NCBI RefSeq assembly: GCF_007992715.1
Contig: NZ_BKAU01000005.1
Span: 744,001 to 808,000 of the forward strand
From: Chitinophaga cymbidii
GTDB lineage: Bacteria > Bacteroidota > Bacteroidia > Chitinophagales > Chitinophagaceae
Length of the DNA: 64,000 bases
Direction: 5' to 3'
Below, piece after piece: positions 33,074-42,707 of the stretch. The first letter of the stretch is position 1. Every line of letters starts with the position of its first letter. The translations under genes were made by a program, and so were the position numbers. The notes beneath the pieces were generated by a model. The model worked only from the letters and a program-made list of their open reading frames with translations, was not told the origin of the DNA and did no database searches.

Positions 33074-34654
33074 TCAGTAGCCGTGGTTTTGCACCAGGTT
33101 GTTGTTGGAAATGATTTCAGCGGAAGGAATGGGAAAGACGTTGTAGTACTCCGGCGCCCCGCTGCCTTCGTCCACGCCGGCTTTCCACGGCCATAGCCAG
33201 GAAGCGGACGTAAAGCGTTTGAAACGGATGAGGTCTGTGCGCCGGAAACCTTCCCAGTACAGTTCCCGCATCCTTTCCTGCAACACATCATCTAACGATA
33301 CGCTGCCAACATTTCCGCCGGTTCCCTTGTAGGCGCGCTGCCGCAGGAGGTTGAAATATTCCAGGGCCGTGGCTTCGCTGCCGCCGGCGGCGCCGCGCTT
33401 TACAGCTTCTACGTAGATGAGGTACATTTCCGCAAGCCGGAACAAAGGGAAGTCGATGCTCACCAGCACGCCGTTGGGTGAGTAAGGCTGCATGCCGTCC
33501 GCCGCGTTGATGTTGCTGAATTTATGTACGCCAAGCCCTTCCCCGAATGTCAGCGCATTACTGATCTCCAGGCTGCCGCTGCCGAACATGGCGCGTGTGT
33601 CCGTATTCCCGCTGTAGTCGCCGAATGCGAGCGGAAGGTTCTTCGTGCTGCGGTTGCCCTGCCATCCGCCGCCCGGTATGCCATATGCCTTGTTGATCTC
33701 CGGGCTGGTGCCGTGCGCGGCGCAGGTGAGGAAAGTAGTGCCGCCGTAGTTCTGCGATTTGGTGGCGTCGTAGGCAATGGCGAGAATGGTTTCGGTATTG
33801 TTGCGGTTGTTGTCCGCCATGAAAAGATGTTTGTATTCCGGCATCAGCACGTAGCCCGCATTGATCACGTTCGATGCGTAGGTGATCGCTTCGGTGTAAG
33901 CGGCGGTACCGGTATATACTTCCGCGTTGAGGTACAGCCGCGCCAGCAGCGCCCATGCGGCTGCGCGGTCCGCCCGTCCATATTCATTCTCCCGCGGAGC
34001 GGCCAGTTCCGGTTCAATCGCTTTTAACTCGGCAATAACATAATCGAACAAATCTTTCCGCACGATCCTGCGGGGGATATGCTTACCGATCGGGTCCTGT
34101 TCTGTTACGAAGGGCGGATTGGCAAAGAGGTCCATCAGCACCCAGTATTGAAATGCACGGAGGAACCTTGCCTCCGCGCGGAAGCGGCGTATCTCGTCCG
34201 CATCATGGCCTGTCATGTTCCTGCTGTTCAGTTTTTCGTCCGCCGATTCGCGGATGAATTCGTTGCAAACGGTGATCTGGAAAAGACTTCGGGCGTACAT
34301 GGCGTTGATGAGGATGTTGTTGGCCGTCCAGCTGAAGTTGTGGAAGCTTTGCAGGTTGGCGTCGTTCCATGCGCAGATCGCTTCGTCTGTGGTCAGTTCC
34401 TGGAGGTTCCACCAGGCGCGCAGGAAATCCGTGTTGGCGGCGTCGGTGATGCCGGGCACATTTACATCGGAGTTGCCTACGCCGGTGCTGCTCACGAGGG
34501 AATAGCTGCCGTAAGCCTTTGCCAGCACCTGCTTGTATCCGGCCACCGTACTGTATTGCAGGTCTGCAATGTTGGCGTTCAGCGGCTTCCGGTCAAGGTC
34601 TTTCGTGCAGGCGGCAAGACAAAGAACGAGCAGGAGATAAGTACATTGTTTCAT
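33074..34654 (-). CDS. SusD/RagB lipoprotein of the starch locus
   Basis: 526 residues with signal MKQCTYLLLVLCLAACTKDL and lipobox Cys near 16. N-terminal DLDRKPLNANI, the helical TPR-like core (FRAEARFLRAFQYWVLMDLF), and the C-terminal FRRTDLIRFKRFT and FPIPSAEIISNNNLVQN motifs are standard SusD. It binds malto-oligosaccharides over the SusC pore in a starch locus, by context with SusE and two amylases. It lies 23 bp before SusE and 21 bp after SusC. Confidence 0.94.
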   Translation of the reverse strand: MKQCTYLLLVLCLAACTKDLDRKPLNANIADLQYSTVAGYKQVLAKAYGSYSLVSSTGVGNSDVNVPGITDAANTDFLRAWWNLQELTTDEAICAWNDANLQSFHNFSWTANNILINAMYARSLFQITVCNEFIRESADEKLNSRNMTGHDADEIRRFRAEARFLRAFQYWVLMDLFANPPFVTEQDPIGKHIPRRIVRKDLFDYVIAELKAIEPELAAPRENEYGRADRAAAWALLARLYLNAEVYTGTAAYTEAITYASNVINAGYVLMPEYKHLFMADNNRNNTETILAIAYDATKSQNYGGTTFLTCAAHGTSPEINKAYGIPGGGWQGNRSTKNLPLAFGDYSGNTDTRAMFGSGSLEISNALTFGEGLGVHKFSNINAADGMQPYSPNGVLVSIDFPLFRLAEMYLIYVEAVKRGAAGGSEATALEYFNLLRQRAYKGTGGNVGSVSLDDVLQERMRELYWEGFRRTDLIRFKRFTSASWLWPWKAGVDEGSGAPEYYNVFPIPSAEIISNNNLVQNHGY

Positions 34655-34675
34655 GTATCGGATAATTTTTTTGAA

Positions 34676-37606
34676 TTAGTACTGAAGGTTTACGCCGAGG
34701 CTGTAAATACGCGGGCGCGGATAAAGCGCATTGTCCACACCGCCGTTGATCTCCGGATCAATGCCGGTGTACTTCGTGATGGTGAACACATTCTGGCATA
34801 CCGCATTCACCCGCAGACCGAGCTTCTGTTTAATGATCCTGCCGAAGTCGTAGGAAAGGGACAGGTTGTCCATTTTCAGGAAGGATGCGTTCTGCACGTA
34901 GTAATCGGAATACTGCTGGCCGTAGTAGAATGCGCTGTTGTTCACTTCCGTGAGGGAGTTGGCAAGGTAACCGAGCGTGTTGAAGATATTCGACTGCGTG
35001 GCGCCGGTGGCCAGCGCATTGTACATGTAGTTGCCGATGCTGCCCCTCAGCACGGTGCCCAGCGCCCACCTGTCATAAGTGAATTGCGTGGAGAAGCCCA
35101 GTATCCATTTCGGGGCGGGCGACTGGTACCGGTAGAGGTCTTCGGTGTTGATGATGCCGTCTCCGTTCACATCCACATACACGCCCTCGATGGGTTTGCC
35201 GTTCTGGTCGTATTGCTGGTGATAGGTATAGAAAGAAAAAGGACGGTAGCCTACGCTGTGTATCTGTATGGTGCCCACCATCGAGCCGGCATAGGTAGAA
35301 TCCTTTGTGGCGGTAAGATTGGTGATCCTGTTATGATTGTAGGCGGCGTTGAAGCTGAGGTCCCAGGAGAAGCGCGGGCTTTTTACCGGGTTGAGGTTGA
35401 TGAGCAGCTCGATGCCTTTGTTTTCGATATTGCCCACATTGGTGAGGATGGTGCTGCTGAAGTTGGAGCCTGCCGGTACCGGGATGGTGTTGAGCAGGTC
35501 TTTTGTTTTCTTGAAATACAGGTCTACGCTGCCGTTGATGCGGTTGTTCCAGAAACCGTAGTCGATGCCCGCATTCCAGGTAGCGGTTTGTTCCCATTTG
35601 ATGCCTGCATCGTAAGCGGCGGGCGAGCCCATGTTGTAATATTCATCGCCGAACTGCACCATGGAGCTGTTGTCGCCCAGCGCATAAACGGGGAGATAGG
35701 GATAATTGTAGATGCCGTCCTGGTTGCCGGTGATGCCGTAGCTGAGCCGGAGCTTCAGGTCAGATAGCTGCTCCGGTCCCGCCAGCCATTTTTCGCGGTT
35801 GGCGAGCCATGTCAGCGCAACGGAAGGGAAGGTGCCCCAGCGTGTGCCCGGCGAGAACCGCGAGGAGCCGTCTGTACGCACGGAGGCGGCCAGGATGTAT
35901 TTCGAATCAAATGTATAGATCAACCTGCCGTAATAGGATGTGAGGGTGCTTTGCGGCTTGTCCATCGGGAACTTCGGTTCGCTGCCGGGCGCAATGTTGC
36001 CGTTGGCTCTTACGAAGGGATAGTTGTAATTGGTCGCCAGGTTATCGTAATATCCGTAGCCCGCGGTAGCATTGATATTGCTTTTGATGGCGGGGAAGGT
36101 CTTGTTGTAGTTCAGGTAAAATTCGCTCACGAGGTTCCGCACTTTGTTGCCGTACTGGTTGTGCTGGCCGGAATCGAGGTAGTTTTGTCCCGCGTAGGCC
36201 GGCACGTCAATGGTGCCTTCGCCTTTTGCCACATCGTAGCCAAGGTTCAGGTTGGCGTGCAGTTCGGGCAGGAAGGGAAGTTTGTAGTCGAATTGTACAT
36301 TGCCGTAGCTGCGTTGTACGTGGCCAATGTTGCGGTAAAGGTCCAGCAGCGCTACCGGGTTGCGGGGCGCGAGCTTGTTCAGGGTGATGCCCCCGTTGCC
36401 GGGATCGGTGGTGTACCATTCCCAGTACCCGCCGAAAGGCGTGTTGGCGTGCACGGGCTGGGTGGGATCAAAGTAAACGGCGGAGCTGATGGCGGCGTTA
36501 TTCGCAAATCTGCTGCGGTTGACGGCGCCTTTCAGGTTTACGTCGATCTTCAGGTGGTCGTTCAGTAACGATGGACTGAAGGAGATGCCGGCGGACACCC
36601 GTTTCAGGTTGTCGGTTTTCAGGATGCCGTCCTGGTTGAGATAGCCGCCGGAAAGGCGGTAGGGGATGTTCTTCCAGAAGCCGGCGATGCTGAGGTTGTT
36701 GTCAGTAGTGATGGCGGTGGTGTAAATTTCTTTTTGCCAGTCTGTTTCGGTGGCGCCGAGTAATGATTTGAAGGTTGGCGTGCCGAGGGAATCCACATAT
36801 CGGCGGAATTCCGCGGCGGACATCACGTCCGCCTGCCGGGCGATCTGTGAAAGGGACACGAGGGAAGAAAAATTGAACTGTGGCTTGCCGCGCGTGCCTT
36901 TTTTGGTGGTAATGATGATCACGCCGTTAGACGCGCGGGAGCCGTAAATGGCGGTGGACGCGGCGTCTTTCAGCACGGTGAAGGATTCGATATCGTTGGG
37001 ATTGACGAGGCTCAGCGGGTTGGAGGCGCCGTAGATATTGGTATTGTTCACCGGCAAACCATCGATCACGATCAGCGGATCGTTGCTGGCGTTCAGGGAT
37101 GCGCCGCCACGGATGCGGATCGTGCTGCCCGCGCCGGGCGCGCCGCTGTTGGAGGTAACGGCCACCCCGGCTATCTTGCCGGCGATCAGTTGCTCCGGGG
37201 TGGTGATCGTGCCGCGCTGAAAATCTTTCGCGGTAACGGTAGACACGGCACCTGTCAGTTCCTTTTTCCGGACGGTGCCATAACCGATCACCACAAAGTC
37301 CCCGAGCGTCCGTGCGCTTTCCGTCAATATCACCCGGAGCGGCGTATTGTCTGTGATAGCCATCTCCTGGCTGGTAAAACCGATGTTGGAAATAACAAGT
37401 ATCTGTACGGAGGGCGGGACCGTCAGCGAAAATCTGCCGTCCGGACTAGTAGTGGTACCGGTAGAAGTGCCTTTGGCGATCACGGTGGCGCCCGGCACCG
37501 GCGCTCCTTTTTCGTCCTGTACCGTTCCCGTTACGACTTTTGTCTGGGCAAAGGACAGGGATGCAAAAAGGAGCAGCATAACATGGAACATCAGTTTCAA
37601 TTTCAT
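34676..37606 (-). CDS. SusC TonB-dependent transporter of the starch locus
   Basis: 976 residues. Signal peptide (LLFASLSFAQ), carboxypeptidase-like domain about 22-105 (VVTGTVQDEKGAPVPGATV), plug from FVVIGYGTVRKKELTGAV (about 113) with the ASTAIYGSRASNGVIIITTK segment, then the barrel ending LGVNLQY. It has no STN domain, unlike the two other SusC proteins here, which fits control by the separate SusR-like regulator instead of sigma/FecR. It should import malto-oligosaccharides. Confidence 0.94.
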   Translation of the reverse strand: MKLKLMFHVMLLLFASLSFAQTKVVTGTVQDEKGAPVPGATVIAKGTSTGTTTSPDGRFSLTVPPSVQILVISNIGFTSQEMAITDNTPLRVILTESARTLGDFVVIGYGTVRKKELTGAVSTVTAKDFQRGTITTPEQLIAGKIAGVAVTSNSGAPGAGSTIRIRGGASLNASNDPLIVIDGLPVNNTNIYGASNPLSLVNPNDIESFTVLKDAASTAIYGSRASNGVIIITTKKGTRGKPQFNFSSLVSLSQIARQADVMSAAEFRRYVDSLGTPTFKSLLGATETDWQKEIYTTAITTDNNLSIAGFWKNIPYRLSGGYLNQDGILKTDNLKRVSAGISFSPSLLNDHLKIDVNLKGAVNRSRFANNAAISSAVYFDPTQPVHANTPFGGYWEWYTTDPGNGGITLNKLAPRNPVALLDLYRNIGHVQRSYGNVQFDYKLPFLPELHANLNLGYDVAKGEGTIDVPAYAGQNYLDSGQHNQYGNKVRNLVSEFYLNYNKTFPAIKSNINATAGYGYYDNLATNYNYPFVRANGNIAPGSEPKFPMDKPQSTLTSYYGRLIYTFDSKYILAASVRTDGSSRFSPGTRWGTFPSVALTWLANREKWLAGPEQLSDLKLRLSYGITGNQDGIYNYPYLPVYALGDNSSMVQFGDEYYNMGSPAAYDAGIKWEQTATWNAGIDYGFWNNRINGSVDLYFKKTKDLLNTIPVPAGSNFSSTILTNVGNIENKGIELLINLNPVKSPRFSWDLSFNAAYNHNRITNLTATKDSTYAGSMVGTIQIHSVGYRPFSFYTYHQQYDQNGKPIEGVYVDVNGDGIINTEDLYRYQSPAPKWILGFSTQFTYDRWALGTVLRGSIGNYMYNALATGATQSNIFNTLGYLANSLTEVNNSAFYYGQQYSDYYVQNASFLKMDNLSLSYDFGRIIKQKLGLRVNAVCQNVFTITKYTGIDPEINGGVDNALYPRPRIYSLGVNLQY

Positions 37607-37731
37607 AAACGTGCGTTAGTTTTTAAGGAGGGATTTTGGTCATACAAAGGAAATACAAGAATCAGATGCCGGGAATTAATAGTCCGGAAATCAAGAAAAT
37701 AGAAAGGGCTGGATGAGGCGGTTGGTTTGTT

Positions 37732-37789
37732 ACTATTTAATAATCAAATAGTTGAAAACATATTATATAATGTTTCATATATCGATATA
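37732..37789. promoter_or_regulatory. AT-rich palindromes between SusC and the SusR-like gene
   Basis: ACTATTT and AAATAGT (37732-37738, 37746-37752) form a 7-bp inverted repeat with 7-bp spacer. A perfect 12-bp palindrome TATATCGATATA lies at 37778-37789. Both sit in the 198-bp gap that holds the starch-operon promoter and follows the regulator gene. They are candidate binding sites for the SusR-like protein, but AT-rich palindromes arise by chance. Confidence 0.4.
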
Positions 37790-37804
37790 AGAATAATAAA
37801 CCGC

Positions 37805-39475
37805 TTAAATGGATTTGATCTCCATCACTTTTTTATCGAATTCATCGCGGGAAACGATGGCACGGTTCCTGATCCGGGTTTTGTAGGCATAGATGGATTT
37901 AACGGAATATTCGAGTATCTCCGCTATTTTTTCATTGTCTTTGATGCCGAGGCGTATGAGGGCGTAAATGCGCAGGTCAGTGTTCATCAGTTCTCCGTCC
38001 GCCAGGTTGATCCTGTTCTCTTCCTCAAAAAGCGCATTGAAGTCGTCAATAAAATGGGGGAACAATTTCAGGAAGGCTTTATCGAAGCTTTTCAATAGTT
38101 CCTCTTTCCCGTTTTCGATGCCCAGCTTTCCAAGTACGTACTTCAGCTCGTTGAATTTGCCATAGTGGATCTTTTCTTCCACATCTTTCCTGAATTTTTC
38201 TATTTTCTGGAACAGCGCAGCATTGGCTGTGAAGAAATAGCCGACGTATTCGTCTTTTATCTTGTTGGCTTCTTCGAGTTTCACGTTCAGGTCGAGCAGG
38301 GAGGAGTTGGCGTTTTTCAGCTCGGCGTTCAGCGCTTCCAGGCGGTTATTGGCGTCGTGCAGCCGGGCATGTGCGTCGGATATCTCTTCCTTCGCCTTTT
38401 TCAGCCGCCTGTTTTGCCGGAAGATGATGATCAGCAGCAGGGCGAACAGCAGGATGAGCGCGGAAGCGGCGGCGGCGTATATCGCCCAGAGCTTCCTTTG
38501 CCGGTCTATATAATTGACCTCGCTGCTCTGGATAATGGGCATGATGGTGCTAAGCTGCACTTTCCGTTGCCGGGCGCCGTAGGAGGTGGCGTCGTCGATC
38601 GCTTTCCTGATATAAAAAGACGCGCGTTTGAAGTCACCCTGCCCGAATAACATCTGCGCGAGGTTGAGCACGGCGAAGGTTTCCTTGGTAGACGAGCGGA
38701 TGTCCGCCATCACGGCGCTAGCCTGGTAGATGATGGCGGTGTCCGTATGTCCCGCGGAGGCATAAATAAAGCTCAATGTGGAGGCGGCGACGGCCAGCTG
38801 GTGATCGGTCAGATCGTTCCGTTGCAGCAGCGTCCGGAAATTTTTCCGGGCATTGTCCATGTCGCCGGTCTTCATTTGTCGTAGCCCGGCGTAATAAATA
38901 TGTTCAAAGGAGGATGGCGGGAGGAGTGACAGTGCCGTGTCCAGGTATTCGCCCGCTTTTTTGAAATAGATGGGATAGAAGAAGGCGTCATCATCATAAT
39001 CGGCCAGATCGTAATAATAGCGGCCGCGTTGCAGGTAATATTCCTGTTTCAGGTCATCCGGCAGGCTGCGGGTGTCGATCTGCTGCAGCACGTTATTCGC
39101 TTCTCCGTACATGCCGGCGGACAGCAGTACGAACGCCAGCTTGAGGGCGGACTGCATTTTCCGGTGCGGGTCGTTTTGCGCGGCGGCGATCTCTTCCAGT
39201 TTTTTGGCATATAAAAAAGCGGTATCGAAGCGGAATACCTTGTATTCTTCGTAGAGGGCGAGGTAGTGCTGATATTGTTCCGCGGGGTTGGAGCGTTGGG
39301 CTTCACTGGCGATCCTGCTGATCCGCATCGCTTTCTGATGATCGTACCAGCCGGCGCTGTCGATCGTGCGGTTCAGCTCCTGCAGGATCTTTTCCGGTTG
39401 CGCCTGGGCAAACAGGAGGGAGGATGAAAAGGAAAGGATGATATACAGGAACGTGCATTTTCGCTTCATATTCAT
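37805..39475 (-). CDS. SusR-like transmembrane regulator (DUF6377)
   Basis: 556 residues. Signal or N-terminal helix (YIILSFSSSLLF), a periplasmic TPR-like region about 30-325, a membrane helix about 330-353, a coiled coil about 355-405 (RLHDANNRLEALNAELKNAN) and a C-terminal helix-turn-helix about 500-540 (IRLGIKDNEKIAEILEYSVK). This layout matches SusR, which senses maltose outside the inner membrane and activates sus genes. It is on the same strand directly upstream of the starch SusC gene. A LuxR-like membrane regulator is the alternative; the layout supports SusR. Confidence 0.8.
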   Translation of the reverse strand: MNMKRKCTFLYIILSFSSSLLFAQAQPEKILQELNRTIDSAGWYDHQKAMRISRIASEAQRSNPAEQYQHYLALYEEYKVFRFDTAFLYAKKLEEIAAAQNDPHRKMQSALKLAFVLLSAGMYGEANNVLQQIDTRSLPDDLKQEYYLQRGRYYYDLADYDDDAFFYPIYFKKAGEYLDTALSLLPPSSFEHIYYAGLRQMKTGDMDNARKNFRTLLQRNDLTDHQLAVAASTLSFIYASAGHTDTAIIYQASAVMADIRSSTKETFAVLNLAQMLFGQGDFKRASFYIRKAIDDATSYGARQRKVQLSTIMPIIQSSEVNYIDRQRKLWAIYAAAASALILLFALLLIIIFRQNRRLKKAKEEISDAHARLHDANNRLEALNAELKNANSSLLDLNVKLEEANKIKDEYVGYFFTANAALFQKIEKFRKDVEEKIHYGKFNELKYVLGKLGIENGKEELLKSFDKAFLKLFPHFIDDFNALFEEENRINLADGELMNTDLRIYALIRLGIKDNEKIAEILEYSVKSIYAYKTRIRNRAIVSRDEFDKKVMEIKSI

Positions 39476-39529
39476 TAAATACGTGGAGGTATTAAGGATG
39501 ATGAATGAGCGAATATAATCAATAGATGG

Positions 39530-40231
39530 TTATTGCGCGAGCTGTTTCAGCCGCACATTGATTTTGGTGTAGTATATCGTTGTGACGCCTTCAAATCCTG
39601 AATCTGTCCCCACGATGAGCCACAGCTTTCCTTCCGCGTCCGCCGTTGCGGAAAATGTTCCTGTCCGTTTGATCAGCCTGTACACATATTCTGAACCACC
39701 ATTGGCAAGATTCCCCGCCACGATCATGTCCGTGCCATCCGTACAGCACTGGTTGATCTTGTCGATGTTCATGCGGTAAAAATTATTTTCATCCGGCGCG
39801 GCTACCGGTTCTTCGACGGTCATGCCAATACCTACACCAACACCTTCGCCGGGCGCTCCGCCGGCGCCAACACCGCTATCGGGCGCACTGGAAGCGATCT
39901 CCACTTCAAAATATGCTTCATAGCGGGCATTGGGCTGCAGGCCGGAGACCTGCCTTTTCAGATACATGAAGAGATCATCGCTGCGGTTTGAGCCGGATAT
40001 CCGGTAGGATTGTTTCGTTTCGTCGAGCGGAGCGGGAAGCGGGGCCAGCCCTTCTTCCATTTCATATATTTCCGGGTTGTTGCCGCTGTATTCCGCGAAG
40101 GCGGCTGACCAGCCCTGTTTTCCTTCGGAAAAACTGGTGTTGATGTTCGTTTCCATGGAGGAGTCCTTATCTTTCTTACACGAATATGCGAGTGCGCATA
40201 AAACGAGCGTCAGCAGCCATGGCCGTTTCAT
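39530..40231 (-). CDS. Secreted lipoprotein of unknown function
   Basis: 233 residues from Met 40231 (MKRPWLLTLVLCALAYSCKKD), lipobox Cys at about 18. A longer frame to 40351 lacks a signal and overlaps the next gene, so it is rejected. The mature part is beta-rich and aromatic and has a glycine-rich internal run (SGVGAGGAPGEGVGVGIG), which is unusual and probably a flexible linker or a repeat expansion. The ends QPNARYEAYFEVEI and TTIYYTKINVRLK fit a jelly-roll or lectin-like fold. No family named. Confidence 0.6.
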   Translation of the reverse strand: MKRPWLLTLVLCALAYSCKKDKDSSMETNINTSFSEGKQGWSAAFAEYSGNNPEIYEMEEGLAPLPAPLDETKQSYRISGSNRSDDLFMYLKRQVSGLQPNARYEAYFEVEIASSAPDSGVGAGGAPGEGVGVGIGMTVEEPVAAPDENNFYRMNIDKINQCCTDGTDMIVAGNLANGGSEYVYRLIKRTGTFSATADAEGKLWLIVGTDSGFEGVTTIYYTKINVRLKQLAQ

Positions 40232-40280
40232 AATGCTTGTTATTGATGCGGTATAACGGGCACAAATCGCGTGCCGCGCA

Positions 40281-41126
40281 TCATTCCGCTGGAATATATT
40301 CATACCGGATATCGTGATAGCGGCGGCCGTTCGAATACGGTTCCGAAACATGCACGATCGCCGGCAGCCCTTGCGCGTTCATCGTTACAGAATCTACTAC
40401 CATGTTTTGAATTTCGAGGGAAGTTTCCCACTGGTTGCGCGAAATCCTTACCGGGGCTTCCAGCGCCAGGGGCGCGGCAATGACAAGGCCATTGGGTATA
40501 TTATGGAACAGGAGGGGATTCACCACGTCCGTATAGCTTTGGTAATAATGGGTGATGCCGTATTGCTCTACGTAGTTCATGAAATTTCCGTTCTCATAAT
40601 CATACCAGGAGGAGTCGATGCCGTGTACGCTGGTGGTAACGGCGAGTACGTCTTCCGGTTCGTAAAAATATTCTTTGGTGGAGAAGAGCTCGAGAACGGC
40701 GAGATTTACCTGGTAATACTCCATTTTCGCGGGCAGGGTGTCCTGCGCATTATAGCTGTACTTTGTCATATATTCCAGGCCATGTCCCAGGTATCCGCGC
40801 AGCTCCGCCACACGATGCTGATCGTCGTAGAAAAAGGAGTCCACGTAATTTTCATACAACTGTAACGTATCGCCTTCAAGAGTGGAGCGATTGAGCTTTC
40901 TGACGGGTTTGAAGAGGCTGTTGTAGTGGAAGATCGCTTCCTGTTTCCGGAAGGGGACTTTGGGTGCGGTGAGCGGAAATTGTTCCGATGTGATGACCGT
41001 CCAGGAAGATACGACCCATCCGGGGGCGGTGGGGCCGGGATCAGGATCGGAAGGATGCGGGTCTTTAAGGCAGCCGGTGGCGAGCAGGATGGCGGCGAGT
41101 GCGGCCATGGTGAGGGGTGTTTTCAT
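40281..41126 (-). CDS. Lipoprotein of unknown function
   Basis: 281 residues with signal MKTPLTMAALAAILLATGC and a Pro/Asp-rich stretch right after the lipid Cys. The rest is beta-strand-rich, with segments such as NYVDSFFYDDQHRVAELRGY and MTKYSYNAQD that resemble the YD-type strands seen in DUF4595-like secreted proteins. It ends 49 bp before the next lipoprotein gene on the same strand, and both may be expressed together. Role unknown. Confidence 0.65.
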   Translation of the reverse strand: MKTPLTMAALAAILLATGCLKDPHPSDPDPGPTAPGWVVSSWTVITSEQFPLTAPKVPFRKQEAIFHYNSLFKPVRKLNRSTLEGDTLQLYENYVDSFFYDDQHRVAELRGYLGHGLEYMTKYSYNAQDTLPAKMEYYQVNLAVLELFSTKEYFYEPEDVLAVTTSVHGIDSSWYDYENGNFMNYVEQYGITHYYQSYTDVVNPLLFHNIPNGLVIAAPLALEAPVRISRNQWETSLEIQNMVVDSVTMNAQGLPAIVHVSEPYSNGRRYHDIRYEYIPAE

Positions 41127-41236
41127 AGTGGTGGTATTTACTATTAAGTTAAACCGAATATCTGATCACGGCTGTTACTTGTTTGAGTAGTTTTAGCGCT
41201 TGCAGCGGCGAAATCCATTCCTGAAATAATTGCCGT

Positions 41237-41268
41237 TATTTCCCGGGGCTTCCCCCGGTCGGGAAATA
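41237..41268. promoter_or_regulatory. 9-bp inverted repeat in the divergent promoter region
   Basis: TATTTCCCG at 41237-41245 is the exact complement of CGGGAAATA at 41260-41268, with a G/C-rich spacer of 14 bp. It lies in the 228-bp divergent gap between the lipoprotein gene (minus strand) and the spondin-domain gene (plus strand), upstream of the likely -33 box at 41296, so it suits an activator or repressor site. Confidence 0.45.
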
Positions 41269-41294
41269 TTGACAACTCATCGGGAACTACGGGC

Positions 41295-41326
41295 ATTGCC
41301 GGGCCTCCGGATACCGGATACTTTTG
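41295..41326 (+). promoter_or_regulatory. Promoter of the spondin-domain gene
   Basis: ATTG at 41295-41298 as -33, 20 nt spacer, then TACTTTTG at 41319-41326, a full match to TAnnTTTG. The ATG follows 28 bp later. Confidence 0.6.
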
Positions 41327-41354
41327 TTCATCACTTATCCTAAAAAGAATATCA

Positions 41355-42659
41355 ATGAAAAAGATGAACAATAACAAACTGAGATGGTTCCTGCCGGTGG
41401 CTTTACCACTGGCGCTGGCTGCATGTCATAAAGACGATGATAACAAACCGCCTGTTCAGCAAAGGACCATCAGCATCGAAAATGTGCTGAATGCGCGAAC
41501 GCTCGTAGAATCGGGCACTTTTCAGAACACCGGCGCTTCCCCGGTGATCATGCCGGGAGCATCCATATCATTCAGCTTCTCCGCATCTATCGGGCAGACC
41601 CTCACCTTTGCGTCCATGTACGGTTTTTCGAACGATCTGTTCTTTGCGCCGGATAATCCGGGAATAGCGTTGTATGACGGTAACAAGCAGCCGGTAGAAG
41701 GCGATGTGTCCGCCCAGGTAAAGCTCTGGGATAACGGCACCCGTGTGAACCAGGTTCCCGGCCCCGGCGTAAGCCATCCCGGTGTGGCCGCAACGGATAT
41801 GGTGAAAGAGGTAAATGGCACGGATGCGCAGGGGAATGCTTATCTGCCCGCTTCCTCCCTGGTGAAAGCTACCTTAAAGTATGACGGCGATTCCTATTTT
41901 ACGTTGACGTTGCAGAACATTTCCGGGGGCACGGCTAATGAAACACCGCTCAGCCCGGGCGTATGGGCCGTTTCCTACATTGCGGGCGGCAACCTGTTGA
42001 ACCCGTCGCCTGTTTATGCAGCGGGACAACCAACGGCCAACGGCCTCACCGCGTTAGCGGAATCCGGCGACAACTCCCAGTTGTATGACTACATTGAAGC
42101 CAATACCGGAACTTTTACGCCGTTGTCACCTGTACTGGTGGTGGTGTACAATGGCATTGCGAACCCCGTTTACAAAGCCGGTGAGCCCGATGCGGGAAAA
42201 GGATTGAAAGAGCTTGCCCAGAAGGGAGACGCCAGTATCCTTGCAGCTTCGCTGGAAAAAATGGAAGGCGTCAAAAAGGTGTATGTGTTAGCCGCGGCGA
42301 ATACCACCGTATTGCTGCCGATGATCGGTGAGGAGGCGGGTGGCAGCGTGTCCCAACAACTTGAAGTGGCAAAAGGCGACCGGCTGGCAATCGCAACGAT
42401 GTACGGTTTTTCCAACGACTGGTTCTTTGCCACTGCGGATGACGGCATCGATCCCACCATGAAAGGCGACGTTTCAGCTTCCATCAAACTGTTTGACAAC
42501 GGTACGGCGGTAGACCAGTATCCGGGAGCGGGCAATACGCAATTTAATCTTGGCGGCAATACCGCAACGGAAAGCAAAGCCATCGCGGAAGTGCCTAACC
42601 CTAACGCATTTACCACGTTGCCGGCTATTAAAGACATCATAAAAGTAACAATTCAATAG
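41355..42659 (+). CDS. Spondin-domain lipoprotein with internal duplication
   Basis: 434 residues with lipobox signal (LALAACHKDDD). Two similar halves, each with the YGFSNDxFFA motif: TFASMYGFSNDLFFAPD then DVSAQVKLWDNGTRVNQVPG, and again ATMYGFSNDWFFATAD with DVSASIKLFDNGTAVDQYPG. This matches spondin-type N-terminal domain proteins, predicted to bind ligands at the cell surface. Spacing between repeats is about 240 residues. The gene is followed 48 bp on by an AraC regulator on the same strand. Function unknown. Confidence 0.75.
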   Translation: MKKMNNNKLRWFLPVALPLALAACHKDDDNKPPVQQRTISIENVLNARTLVESGTFQNTGASPVIMPGASISFSFSASIGQTLTFASMYGFSNDLFFAPDNPGIALYDGNKQPVEGDVSAQVKLWDNGTRVNQVPGPGVSHPGVAATDMVKEVNGTDAQGNAYLPASSLVKATLKYDGDSYFTLTLQNISGGTANETPLSPGVWAVSYIAGGNLLNPSPVYAAGQPTANGLTALAESGDNSQLYDYIEANTGTFTPLSPVLVVVYNGIANPVYKAGEPDAGKGLKELAQKGDASILAASLEKMEGVKKVYVLAAANTTVLLPMIGEEAGGSVSQQLEVAKGDRLAIATMYGFSNDWFFATADDGIDPTMKGDVSASIKLFDNGTAVDQYPGAGNTQFNLGGNTATESKAIAEVPNPNAFTTLPAIKDIIKVTIQ

Positions 42660-42707
42660 ACCGGCTGTCATTTTTTGATACTTTTGAATAACATCGGAGG
42701 GCAATAT

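Noticed and set aside
34079..35767. 562-residue plus-strand ORF across SusD and SusC
   Set aside because: It covers two well-matched genes on the other strand and has low-complexity Val/Ala/Gly content typical of shadow frames.
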